Origin: JBAYJM01 sp041665065
GTDB taxonomy: Bacteria; Patescibacteriota; Patescibacteriia; 2-01-FULL-39-33
Direction of reading: 5' to 3'
Assembly (NCBI GenBank): GCA_041665065.1
Contig: JBAYJM010000012.1
Location: forward strand, 1 to 37,355
Length of the DNA stretch: 37,355 bases
Position numbers and translations under genes: made by a program. Under the pieces are notes generated by a model, which was not told the DNA's origin, ran no database searches, and was given only the letters and a program-made list of their open reading frames with translations. This document shows positions 22,609 to 31,862 of this stretch, in pieces. Every line of letters begins with the position of its first letter. Position 1 is the stretch's first letter.

Positions 22609-24246
22609 TTAATCTTTAGATACTAAAAATTTATTATTAAAAACAATACAATCGACTGCACCGGTATCATATGACCTCAAAGCGTCATCCGGCGAACAGA
22701 CGATCGGCTCTTCATGGATATTAAAGCTGGTATTTACAATAAGCGGTATCCCAGTTAAATCATAAAATGATTTGATAACATTATAATAAGCTTCGTTCTT
22801 TTCTTTTTTCACAAGCTGTGGCCTAGCAGTGCCGTCAACATGGACCACTGCTCTTATTTTTTCATGCCATTTTTCTCTGACATTAAAAGTAATAGTCATA
22901 AATTCTGCCGCATGAAGCGAACCGTCCGTATTTTCAAAAACCTCATCGGCAAGCTCATATAATGAACTTGGAGCAAAGGGCATGAATTCGCTTCGCCTTA
23001 ACCTATGATTTAGTATATCATTTATATTTTTATTCCTCGGATCAGCCATTATAGTCCTGTGACCCAATGCCCTTGGTCCGAATTCCATTCTTCCATCAAA
23101 CCAGCCGATTATTTTTTCGTTATTAATCATATTTGCGGTTTCTGTAGCAGGATTTTCTAAAATCCGATAGCTGTAATTTTTTTCTTTTAAAATCGCTTCA
23201 ATCTCTTCATCGCCATAACCATTACCGAAATAGACATCCTTAATTTGATCTCTAAGCTTTATCCCATTCTGATGGAGATAATAAGCGGCAGAACCCAGAA
23301 TTAATCCCTCATCACCCATGCCAGGCTGAATAAATATCTGCTCTATCGGGCAGTTTTCTATTAGCTTTTGATTTAATTTAACATTGGCAAACACACCTCC
23401 GGCCAAAGCCAAATTTTTCATGCTGGTAGCATTGCAATATTTTAATATGTGCTTAGTTACTGATTCTTCCAACATTTGTTGGGCCTTTGCGGAAATGTCC
23501 TCCTTGCTATAGCCGTCTTTTAAAAGATTTTTTACCTCTTCAGCCATTTCCAAATATTTTTTTCTTTTAAAAGAACTATCCGAATTAATTGATTCAAACA
23601 GTGCCATTTTTTCACTGGGAATATTTTGCGGATTTCCGATAGCCGCCAAACCAACAATCTTTCCTTCATGCCTGTTCGGCTTGAATCCTAGTCCCTCAGT
23701 TACGGCGCCATAAAAAGCGCCAAGCGACGCATTAGATCCGCCACTAACTAAAAATTTCCATTTCCCATCAATAACTTCATAGGCAGTATGAGATCGGCCG
23801 TCCCCCTGACCGTCTATGGTCACGACTAAGGCACTTGAGAATCCGGAATAGTAATAAGCTGATGCGGCGTGCGCCAAATGATGATCGCAGAAAAAATATT
23901 TTTTAATGCCATGCTGGCCAAAATATTGCCTGATTTTTCTCTCTCGTTTCCAACAAACTAATACATTATACATGTGTCCCAAAAAATATCTAGGGAAGTA
24001 AGTATCCTTATCTGAAAATTTACGGCGCAAGTAATCCCAAAACCCCAGATGGGATACGGTAACCGCATCTATTTGGCTCAAACTTAAACCACCGTCTTTT
24101 AATACTTGTTTAATTGATAATTCTGGCCAGCCCCAATAAAATTTTTCGCGGTTTATTCTTTCTTCGGATACGCAAGCCAAAATCTTATCATCGTCGAATA
24201 TTGCCGCAGAGGCATTATGTCCGTCATGTATTGACAAAATTTTCAT
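22609..24246 (-). CDS. NodU/CmcH/TobZ-type carbamoyltransferase
   Basis: 545 aa, full length. The N-terminal Kae1-like domain opens with ILSIHDGHNASAAIFDD (3-19) and holds DHHLAHAASAYYYSGF (121-136), with iron-binding His residues, TIDGQGDG, and LAGGVFANVKLNQKL. The C-terminal carbamoyltransferase domain holds WFDGRMEFGPRALGHRTI and ADPRNKNINDILN. It transfers a carbamoyl group from carbamoyl phosphate through carbamoyl-AMP to a hydroxyl. In a glycan locus the acceptor is most likely a sugar. It overlaps the upstream GT4 gene by ATGA. Confidence 0.93.
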   Translation of the reverse strand: MKILSIHDGHNASAAIFDDDKILACVSEERINREKFYWGWPELSIKQVLKDGGLSLSQIDAVTVSHLGFWDYLRRKFSDKDTYFPRYFLGHMYNVLVCWKRERKIRQYFGQHGIKKYFFCDHHLAHAASAYYYSGFSSALVVTIDGQGDGRSHTAYEVIDGKWKFLVSGGSNASLGAFYGAVTEGLGFKPNRHEGKIVGLAAIGNPQNIPSEKMALFESINSDSSFKRKKYLEMAEEVKNLLKDGYSKEDISAKAQQMLEESVTKHILKYCNATSMKNLALAGGVFANVKLNQKLIENCPIEQIFIQPGMGDEGLILGSAAYYLHQNGIKLRDQIKDVYFGNGYGDEEIEAILKEKNYSYRILENPATETANMINNEKIIGWFDGRMEFGPRALGHRTIMADPRNKNINDILNHRLRRSEFMPFAPSSLYELADEVFENTDGSLHAAEFMTITFNVREKWHEKIRAVVHVDGTARPQLVKKEKNEAYYNVIKSFYDLTGIPLIVNTSFNIHEEPIVCSPDDALRSYDTGAVDCIVFNNKFLVSKD

Positions 24247-25409
24247 ATTCTATCTTTATAATAATTATTAATATTGTAACAAAACGATGCTTTGTCTTCC
24301 ACATATTGTCTTGCTCTAACAATTTTTTCCCTGACTTCTTGATCGCGATTAATACATTGGCTTATAATGCTTTCCAGCTCTGATGGATTTCCAGGATCGC
24401 CAAAAAAGCCCCGTTCTTCGTTTGCGCCTATGCTGTCGATAATCCCGCCCACTCTGCTTCCGATACAGGACACGTTCATTATCATTGCTTCCCAAAAAAC
24501 CAAACCCAAACCCTCGGATTTTGAAAACAACACAAATGCCGAGGCGTCTTTATAATAACTCCATATTTCTTCCCGTGATATACGCCCGGCAAATATAACA
24601 TTTTTTTCAATATTTAATTGCTTAGATAAATCTCTTAGCTTACTGAGTAAACTGCCTTCTCCGGCGATAATTAAAATCCAATCATTTGTTTTCATCTTGC
24701 TCCAGGCAATTAACAGATTGTCATAATTTTTTTCAACTTCAAGCCTACCGACCGATAAGATAATTTTTTTATCCGTTCCGCCGATTCCATATTTATTTTT
24801 TATTTCACCCTCCCGAACTTTTTCCATGCTAGTCTTCCACTGCGAAAAAGTATCCGGCGGCATAATCATTACTTCTTTTTTAACACCCAAATCTAATAAA
24901 TATTTTTTTGTTGCTTCGCCAATGGCAAAATAATCATCAATAAAATTTATGGCAAGTTTTTCTACCAGCCTCTGATAAGCGACTCGCACAAATCCAAATA
25001 ATCCCCTGGTTCCCGCTAATTGGGATGGAAGCGCCGACAATATTACCAAAATTCGTCCTCCCCATAAAACTTTTGGAATGACACAGCTCAACACAAAAGG
25101 AAAATCATAACAAATTATGACATCTGGTTTAAATTTATATTTGTGAAGTGTTAGTGGCAGCATAAAAAAAGTCAAGAAATCATAAGCCACTCTAAAATGT
25201 TTCCATCTTGCCTTAAAATGTACCGTCTCAAAATTGTCTATCTTTTTAAAATAACTGTCATTTGACCAAGAAAAAATAAAAAAGTTATTATGGTTCGGCT
25301 CCAGATGATCACGGCCTAGCTTGCTTTTCATACCATCAAAGTCGGTGCTAAAAATATTGCGCCAGTCAAAAGAAAGCATTAAAATATTTAACTTCTTGTC
25401 ATTATCCAT
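24243..25409 (-). CDS. family 4 glycosyltransferase
   Basis: 388 aa, GT-B fold. The donor half shows ILSVGRLEVEKNYDNLLIAW, IIAGEGSLLSKLRDL, FAGRISREEIWSYY and the EX7E motif SEGLGLVFWEAM. The N-terminal acceptor half is typical of GT4 (LSFDWRNIF). A retaining glycosyltransferase that adds a sugar to lipid-linked glycan; donor and linkage unknown. It overlaps both neighbours (4 and 8 bases). Confidence 0.9.
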   Translation of the reverse strand: MDNDKKLNILMLSFDWRNIFSTDFDGMKSKLGRDHLEPNHNNFFIFSWSNDSYFKKIDNFETVHFKARWKHFRVAYDFLTFFMLPLTLHKYKFKPDVIICYDFPFVLSCVIPKVLWGGRILVILSALPSQLAGTRGLFGFVRVAYQRLVEKLAINFIDDYFAIGEATKKYLLDLGVKKEVMIMPPDTFSQWKTSMEKVREGEIKNKYGIGGTDKKIILSVGRLEVEKNYDNLLIAWSKMKTNDWILIIAGEGSLLSKLRDLSKQLNIEKNVIFAGRISREEIWSYYKDASAFVLFSKSEGLGLVFWEAMIMNVSCIGSRVGGIIDSIGANEERGFFGDPGNPSELESIISQCINRDQEVREKIVRARQYVEDKASFCYNINNYYKDRI

Positions 25410-26481
25410 ATAACTGTTGATAATTGGCCATGATCTTTTTTACTAAATTTTTAACGTCATGATTGTCAACCATAATTTGCCTCATCTGAGATGAGATTAC
25501 TCTAAACTCATCTGCATTTAAGCTCATCATTTTAAAAATCTTTTCTGCTAATTCCGCAAAATCGCCTTTAGAAAAAATCAATTGATCTTTGTATTTTTCA
25601 AGCGTATCAAATAATGCTTCGTTGCAAGTTATCACCGGAAGACCCGTTGCCATCGCCTCTAAAATTGCCTTGTCCATACTTCCAGTATGGCTCATATTTA
25701 CAAATAAGCTAGCTGATTGCAAATGACTGACAATTTCACTATTGGCAATTGGCCCTAAAAACTTTATATATTGGTCTAATTTTTTTTCTGTTACCAGCGA
25801 CTTTAAATCCTGAAAATATTTTTCCTGATCAGCAAGCCCTATGCCGCCGATTATATCAACAGAAAGCCCAATTTTGTCTCTTAAAATTTCCGCTGCGGCG
25901 ATCAGTGTTTCATAGTCCTTAACCGGCGAAATCCTGCCAATTGTAATTATTTTAAATATACTACTTTTGCTTTCATCGACCGGATGAAATCTATCAACAT
26001 CAATACCCTGACCCACAATTTTTACCTTGGGACTATCCAGCCTGCAACCCTCTTTGGTGGAAGTAAAAATAAAATTTGAAATCTTTTCAGCCGCTTTTAA
26101 ATTTCTACGGACTTTGCCATGAGCGTGCCATAATCCGATCTTTTTGCCCAAGAGCCGCCAAAGCCATCCACCACATAAGACATAAATTATATTCATGTGC
26201 ACAAAAACAATGTCATAATTTTTTCTCTCTTGCCAGGAAATTTTTAAAAATCTGTACAAAAAAATTATTCGCCTTACAATCGGATGAAGAGTCAAAGAAA
26301 TCTTTTCCTTTCCAAGTCCAATTATTTTAACATTGCTCAGAAAATCATGATGTACTCCCTCAAAGAGGCAAACTACTGTCACCTGCTCGCAATGCTTGGC
26401 AAATTCATTAATCCAACTGCCAAAAAAGCCCAGTAAATCATCATTTTTATCTACCTTTTGTGTTAAAATCAAAAGTTTCAT
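25402..26481 (-). CDS. family 4 glycosyltransferase, EX7E altered
   Basis: I start at 26481 (MKLLILTQ), where GT4 homology begins and a 4-base gap to the upstream SDR results; an upstream ATG at 26514 would overlap the SDR by 29 bases. 359 aa, GT-B, with LWHAHGKVR, IITIGRISPVKDYETLIAAA, FLGPIANSEIVSHL and ILEAMATGLPVITCNEA. The first Glu of EX7E is replaced: the segment reads HTGSMDKAILEAM. It may still be active, since that Glu is not invariant in GT4. Confidence 0.88.
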   Translation of the reverse strand: MKLLILTQKVDKNDDLLGFFGSWINEFAKHCEQVTVVCLFEGVHHDFLSNVKIIGLGKEKISLTLHPIVRRIIFLYRFLKISWQERKNYDIVFVHMNIIYVLCGGWLWRLLGKKIGLWHAHGKVRRNLKAAEKISNFIFTSTKEGCRLDSPKVKIVGQGIDVDRFHPVDESKSSIFKIITIGRISPVKDYETLIAAAEILRDKIGLSVDIIGGIGLADQEKYFQDLKSLVTEKKLDQYIKFLGPIANSEIVSHLQSASLFVNMSHTGSMDKAILEAMATGLPVITCNEALFDTLEKYKDQLIFSKGDFAELAEKIFKMMSLNADEFRVISSQMRQIMVDNHDVKNLVKKIMANYQQLYG

Positions 26482-26485
26482 ATCT

Positions 26486-27409
26486 TTATATTTTGGAGTT
26501 TTTAATCTTTTCAATTGTTTTTTCTATTCCCATTTCCAAATTAACCTTGGGATGCCAATTATAAAGATTTTGGGCTTTCGCAATATCCAATATATTACAT
26601 GCTATATCAAAACCTCTCGCGGGCATATATTTTACTTCTATTTCTAATTCCAATTTTTCTTTAATTTTTTTGATAATTGTATTTAAAGAATGACCAGTTC
26701 CGGAACCAATATTAATGGTTGTATTTTTTATGTCAGAGTCGATAATTTTAATCATTAAATCAACCATATCATCAATATAAATATAATCACGAATAACCTC
26801 GCCATTTCCCCAAATTTCTATCAACTCATTGGCCAGTGCTTTTTTTATAAAAATATCAACTGCGCCTTGAATCCTACTGGCTTCCGGAATTCGCCCGAAC
26901 AAATTAGAGGGCCTCATAATAATATAGTTGAAATTGTGGCGCAGGCCATAAAGCTTGACATACTTTTCAATCATCAGCTTCATGATGCCGTGAAAATTAA
27001 TTGGGTTTGCTTCGCTTTCTTCCCTAATTGGTATTTCAGCCACTTCGCCATAAACTGTTCCACCAGAAGAAGCAAAAACAAAAAGTTCGATTTCGCTTTC
27101 AAGGCAGATGTCTAGTAAATTTATCGTATCAATAATATTTTCATTCAAATCTTTAAAAACGTCTTTTTCAGAAACAGCCGGAACGGTACTGCAAGCTAAG
27201 TGATATACAATATCTCCTTTTTGCAAAGTTTTTCGTAATAGATCTTTATCGCCATAACGACCAACAACAGAAGTGACCTCACCATCTTTTAAATCAAACA
27301 GATCCAAGGAAATTATTTCATAAATGCCTTGGCTTTTTAGACCCTCAATAAAATTTCGGCCGATAAAGCCGGCTCCGCCAGTTATGACTACTCTTTTTTT
27401 ATTTAACAT
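26486..27409 (-). CDS. NAD-dependent epimerase/dehydratase (extended SDR) with His for catalytic Tyr
   Basis: 307 aa. VVITGGAGFIGRNFI (7-21), FASSGGTVYG (112-121), IMRPSNLFGR and RDYIYIDDMVDLM are standard for GalE-like SDRs. The YxxxK position reads H140-GIM-K144, so the catalytic Tyr is replaced by His (codon CAC). This is the second SDR in the window with that position changed. It overlaps the preceding GT4 gene by 11 bases. Sugar substrate unknown. Confidence 0.88.
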   Translation of the reverse strand: MLNKKRVVITGGAGFIGRNFIEGLKSQGIYEIISLDLFDLKDGEVTSVVGRYGDKDLLRKTLQKGDIVYHLACSTVPAVSEKDVFKDLNENIIDTINLLDICLESEIELFVFASSGGTVYGEVAEIPIREESEANPINFHGIMKLMIEKYVKLYGLRHNFNYIIMRPSNLFGRIPEASRIQGAVDIFIKKALANELIEIWGNGEVIRDYIYIDDMVDLMIKIIDSDIKNTTINIGSGTGHSLNTIIKKIKEKLELEIEVKYMPARGFDIACNILDIAKAQNLYNWHPKVNLEMGIEKTIEKIKNSKI

Positions 27410-28511
27410 GTTGTTGTTTTAGATAATCCATAATCTGATTATGCCTTTGGATGCTTAAATTATAATCATATTTAGTTGAAAAACTTTCCAGCGTATGCTT
27501 TGAAAAACCCCCTAACAATTCCCGATCACTGATTAACTTTTCTGTTTTGGCAACAAAGTCCTCCACGTCTTTCTGCTTTATGATAAAACCGTTTTTGCCT
27601 TCATCAATAATATTTTTTGCACCCGACACGTCAGTCACCACAAAGGCTAATCCATTTACTGCGGCCTCCATAAAAACCCTTGGAAAGCCTTCATAAAATG
27701 ATGTCATTAATAATATGTCGTTATTTTTATACTGGTCATTTAACTCTTGACGATTACAAAAGTTAACCCGCTTTATATTGCTGAAATTTTCCAAACCCTT
27801 AAGCCATTTTCTTTCCGGCCCATCGCCAACTATTGTAAACTCGGCTTCAAACGGATATTCTCTAACGGACATAATACGTATAACCTCGGCTAGCATAGCA
27901 ATATTTTTTTGTTTGGCCAGTCGCCCAACAAATAACAGCCTCACCTTGTCTGGCAAAAATAATTTGCTGTCTACCAGATACTCGTGTATATCAGATGGGA
28001 CAACTGGTTTCCAAAAAACCTTTTCCCTGTATCTTTGTTTTAATACTTCAAAATTACCAATCCCGTCTGTCTGAATCACATCGGCATCCTTCATAACTTT
28101 CATGCCAATATATTTTAAAAATATATTATACCAATGTTCTCGTTGCCAATATTTATCAAAAACACTCGTCCCAAACACGCTCACCATAAGCTTTGCTTTA
28201 TGTTTTTTGGCCAGCAACCAACCGATAAGCCCGTTAATCAAAGGATCCTGCACAAAAACCGTGTCCGACTTATTTTCTTTCATTAGTTTATTGCCTATCT
28301 TCAGTGAGTCAATAAAACGGAATAATTTATTTTTAGAATTAGTGGCATGCAAAAATACGCCATCAGAAATCTGTTGATCATCAAAATGACCAACGCACGA
28401 AATCAGGATATCAAATCTCTCTGACATCTTGCCGTATTCAGCCATTCTTTTTCTATCTTCGCATCCGGGCTGAAAAATTTGCGTACCCGAACCAATGCTT
28501 AAAATTCTCAT
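27399..28511 (-). CDS. family 4 glycosyltransferase
   Basis: 370 aa, GT-B fold. RLLFVGRLAKQKNIAMLAEV, FTIVGDGPERKWLKGL and the EX7E motif YEGFPRVFMEAAVNG are clear. N-terminal opening ILSIGSGTQIFQPG. Part of the 14-kb glycan transcript, 4 bases after the radical SAM gene. Donor unknown. Confidence 0.9.
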   Translation of the reverse strand: MRILSIGSGTQIFQPGCEDRKRMAEYGKMSERFDILISCVGHFDDQQISDGVFLHATNSKNKLFRFIDSLKIGNKLMKENKSDTVFVQDPLINGLIGWLLAKKHKAKLMVSVFGTSVFDKYWQREHWYNIFLKYIGMKVMKDADVIQTDGIGNFEVLKQRYREKVFWKPVVPSDIHEYLVDSKLFLPDKVRLLFVGRLAKQKNIAMLAEVIRIMSVREYPFEAEFTIVGDGPERKWLKGLENFSNIKRVNFCNRQELNDQYKNNDILLMTSFYEGFPRVFMEAAVNGLAFVVTDVSGAKNIIDEGKNGFIIKQKDVEDFVAKTEKLISDRELLGGFSKHTLESFSTKYDYNLSIQRHNQIMDYLKQQHVK

Positions 28512-28515
28512 AATT

Positions 28516-29562
28516 TTATTCTATATTACCACAAATTTTGCAAAGGGGGAAAAACCTCTTTCTCGCCCTCTCCCTTATAAATACGGCTTCTTTGCTGTTC
28601 CATAATTTATACAAATCGGTTTCGTCCATTTTTCCATATACATAATCACCCAAAAGATCAAAGCAGCACATCACCGCTCGACCGTCAGATAAAACAGAAA
28701 ATATCTTATCAGCCTCTGGACATTTATCAATTTTTCTCTTTGGTTTTAGCCCATGACTATCCTTTTTATAAACCACATTTTCATCTGTCACCTCCTTATC
28801 GATAAAAAATTTATCGGCCAGCTGATTTATTTCTTCGGTCGAATAAGCATATTCACTTAAGATAAACGGCTTTATATACAATCTATCAATGCCGTTTATT
28901 TTTGCAAATTGCTTAATGTCTGCCACCTGATCTTGATTTAATTTATTTAAAATAAATTGTAAAGTTAAAATAGGCTTGGAAACATTTTTTTCTTTTTTCA
29001 AACGGCAAAAATATTCGATATTTTTTTTCACAGTCTCAAAATCGCCGCCTATCCTAAATTGCTCAAAACTTTCTTTGGTCAAACCATCAAAAGCAAATCT
29101 AATTTCTCCCAATCCCGAAGAAAGCAGCTTATCTGCCATCTCTTCATTAAGTAGAGATCCGTTGGTTGAAATCATCGTATGCAAATTATTTTCTGAAGCA
29201 TACTTGATCATTTCTATCAGATGCGGATTAAGAAGCGGCTCATTGGAATTATACAAATATACGACATGAATATATCTTTTAACATTATCAATTATTTTTT
29301 TATACCTCTCGAGCGTCATCATTTCTGCCGGACGCCTAGCATGGATTAAGTGGTGCGGAGTAGGACAAGTCGGACACTTGAAATTGCAAGTATTACCAGT
29401 CTCTATTATTGCCGAATGCGGCAGTTTTAAAAACCAATGTTTTAAAATAGTTACTACTAAGTGCCAAGGCTTTTTAAAATCACCGCGCAAAAGGTCATAA
29501 ATCAAAAACCAGTAAGCGACTCGAAAGATTTTTTTTATTTTTTTCTTTATTTGGCTAATCAT
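28516..29562 (-). CDS. radical SAM/SPASM-domain protein
   Basis: 348 aa. The radical SAM cluster is in TCNFKCPTCPTPH (C59, C63, C66), followed by NSNEPLLNP and ISTNGSLL. A C-terminal SPASM-like region has Cys in DKCPEADK, VMCCFDLLGD and PLCKICGN, enough for an auxiliary [4Fe-4S] cluster. The N-terminus has a basic amphipathic stretch (IKKKIKKIFRVAYWFL). It sits among glycosyltransferases, where such proteins could modify a sugar, lipid or peptide; the substrate is unknown. It overlaps the tandem GT4 stop by ATGA. Confidence 0.9.
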   Translation of the reverse strand: MISQIKKKIKKIFRVAYWFLIYDLLRGDFKKPWHLVVTILKHWFLKLPHSAIIETGNTCNFKCPTCPTPHHLIHARRPAEMMTLERYKKIIDNVKRYIHVVYLYNSNEPLLNPHLIEMIKYASENNLHTMISTNGSLLNEEMADKLLSSGLGEIRFAFDGLTKESFEQFRIGGDFETVKKNIEYFCRLKKEKNVSKPILTLQFILNKLNQDQVADIKQFAKINGIDRLYIKPFILSEYAYSTEEINQLADKFFIDKEVTDENVVYKKDSHGLKPKRKIDKCPEADKIFSVLSDGRAVMCCFDLLGDYVYGKMDETDLYKLWNSKEAVFIRERARKRFFPLCKICGNIE

Positions 29563-31862
29563 TTGGATAATAATTTATTGAATATATTTATATGTTCGTT
29601 TACTACTCTTTCCTTGGACCAGGCGATCTTATCCAGTTTTTGAGCGGAAATTTTTTCACAGCATTTTTCATCGCAATTTACTGAACTAATGATTTTTTCT
29701 GCCATATCTGCCACATTTAAAGGGTCAACAAAAAACAACAACGGGCTTTTTAAATCAGAGTAATAAGGCTCGCTTTCTTTGGTCACTACCACCTTTTTAT
29801 GAAACAATAAAGCTTCGGCAATTAAATTGGGGTTTACTTCAGACAAAGAAACATTGGCCACCATATCGCTTTGAGATATTTTATCCATCAAATCAGCATG
29901 AGAAAGTTTAGACATTAACTTTATGTTTTCATCCAACCCCTCGAGGGAAATTGCCCCCTTAATTTCCTGATCTTGAGGACCTTCTCCGATTATTTCTAAA
30001 GATATTTTATTAAATGTCAGAGGATCATTTTGCTTAACCATGGCCATCGCCTTGACTAGATTAATCAGATTCTTGACCGGAACAAATCTGCCGGCAAATA
30101 TAATCTTTATTTTATCATTATTTGCGCCACAAACAGGTTCTGGGAAAGAGTAGTCCACCTTAATATTTTTTACAACCGATTGCCTGTCAGCATTGATATT
30201 TCTATCTTCACAATAGATAGTTTTTAAAAAATTAGCATTAAACACGATCCAATCAGCTCGTTTGATTGCAAAATTTGTCAGAGCATATAATATTTTTTCT
30301 CGGAAATTAAATTTTTTCTGCAAATAATATTGTTTTAATGTTCCAAAAAATTTTCCCTGAGAAAGAGCCTTTTCCCATTGGAAATCCCCGCCCAAACGAT
30401 ACATCAGTCTTACTTTCCTATTTAATAATCTTACAAATGCGGATGGCAAACCAACACTTGTAACATCTAGAGCATAAATAATATCGGCACCCAACGATAG
30501 CTTAAACAGCTTCCAAAAATAAGCAACATATCTACCAATAATACTTCCACCGTTATCTATATAATAAATTTTCACATTATTTTCTTCCTTATATTTTCCA
30601 TTGCCAAAAGTTAAAACATTGACATCAAAATCGCCTTGAGCCAATTCATTGGCCAATGCGTGGGAGAAAGTAGCTGGGCCGCCCAATTGGGGAGGGTAGA
30701 TACCGCTTGCAAAAATTATTTTTAAACGTCTATTGATATAATTATTATAAATATTATCCACTTCAGATATAATATTTTTCCAATCAAACTTTTTTACAGT
30801 TTCCAGGGCATTGCTCGATAAACTAGAAGCAAATTCCTTATTTTTTAACAATTTTATTATCGCTGAAGAAATTGCCGGACTGCTTTTGGAATTTATAAGC
30901 AGGCCATTTACCCCATCTTCTATAACATCCGGTATGCCGCCGACTTTGGTGCCAATTACCGCCAAAGCGCAAGCCTGGGCTTCGATAAAAACAATGCCAA
31001 GACCCTCGGCAAGAGAAGGACAAACAAAAATTTCAGATTTAGACATTTCCGCTAGAACCTGGTCATGAGGCAAATTACCCATTAACTCAACGCTATCGCC
31101 AATATTTAAATCTGCAATTAATTTTTCAATCTCTGCCCTTTTGTCGCCTTCTCCCACGAGTACTAATTTTGCATCGCTAACCTCTTTTATTACATCGGGC
31201 CAAGCCTTAATCAAATAATCCAATCCCTTTTCCCAAGAAAGCCTGGCTACGCACAAGACACTATTTGGCACTTTTTCATTTTTAATAACTTTGGACAGAT
31301 CAACTCCGTTAGGCAAAATTGATATCTTAGCGGAATCGACTCCTAATTTCTTGGCCCTATCGGCTAAAAAATTACTTATTGCTGTAATTTTGTCGGGCGT
31401 CAAGTGGATCAGTTTCCAAAAAAAACGTATCAGAAATTTTTTCTGTTTAACTGGATGATCCAAATCTCCGCTCTGAAGGGTTAAAATTCTTTTTGACTGC
31501 GGACATAAATATTTTGCAAGAAATAAAGCAACGCCGGCATAACTTTCCATAATCGCATGAATGACCGATGGCTTGATTTGCCCTACTTTTACAGCCGCCA
31601 AAATAGGGTAAAAATATTTATCAAATTTAGAGCCAAATCCCACCCTAACTATTTTAAAGCCGTTTTTAATCTCCTCCTTCGGTAATTTATTGTCTATGCG
31701 AGAAGTAATGAGTGTAATCTCAAAACGATCACCAAGCCTTTCAGCTATTTCCTTGGCCATTTGCTCTGCCCCACTCATGTATGGCTCGTAGAAAGCCGAG
31801 AAAATGACAATCTTTTTATTTTTGGGAAAGATACCATTCATAGGTCTTTCGTAAATTTTCAT
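29559..31862 (-). CDS. tandem GT4-GT4 fusion glycosyltransferase
   Basis: 767 aa: two complete GT-B units in one chain. Unit 1 (about 16-375) has SAFYEPYMSGAEQMAKEIA, ILPNGVDLSKV, LCVARLSWEKGLDYLIKAW and the EX7E motif AEGLGIVFIEAQA. Unit 2 (about 379-767) restarts with LKIIFASGIYPPQLGGPATF and has IIFAGRFVPVKNLINLV, EIIGEGPQ and the EX7E motif SEVNPNLIAEAL. It could add two sugars in sequence. The first ATG gives a 47-base overlap with the upstream SDR; a second ATG at 31841 shortens it to 26. Confidence 0.9.
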   Translation of the reverse strand: MKIYERPMNGIFPKNKKIVIFSAFYEPYMSGAEQMAKEIAERLGDRFEITLITSRIDNKLPKEEIKNGFKIVRVGFGSKFDKYFYPILAAVKVGQIKPSVIHAIMESYAGVALFLAKYLCPQSKRILTLQSGDLDHPVKQKKFLIRFFWKLIHLTPDKITAISNFLADRAKKLGVDSAKISILPNGVDLSKVIKNEKVPNSVLCVARLSWEKGLDYLIKAWPDVIKEVSDAKLVLVGEGDKRAEIEKLIADLNIGDSVELMGNLPHDQVLAEMSKSEIFVCPSLAEGLGIVFIEAQACALAVIGTKVGGIPDVIEDGVNGLLINSKSSPAISSAIIKLLKNKEFASSLSSNALETVKKFDWKNIISEVDNIYNNYINRRLKIIFASGIYPPQLGGPATFSHALANELAQGDFDVNVLTFGNGKYKEENNVKIYYIDNGGSIIGRYVAYFWKLFKLSLGADIIYALDVTSVGLPSAFVRLLNRKVRLMYRLGGDFQWEKALSQGKFFGTLKQYYLQKKFNFREKILYALTNFAIKRADWIVFNANFLKTIYCEDRNINADRQSVVKNIKVDYSFPEPVCGANNDKIKIIFAGRFVPVKNLINLVKAMAMVKQNDPLTFNKISLEIIGEGPQDQEIKGAISLEGLDENIKLMSKLSHADLMDKISQSDMVANVSLSEVNPNLIAEALLFHKKVVVTKESEPYYSDLKSPLLFFVDPLNVADMAEKIISSVNCDEKCCEKISAQKLDKIAWSKERVVNEHINIFNKLLSK

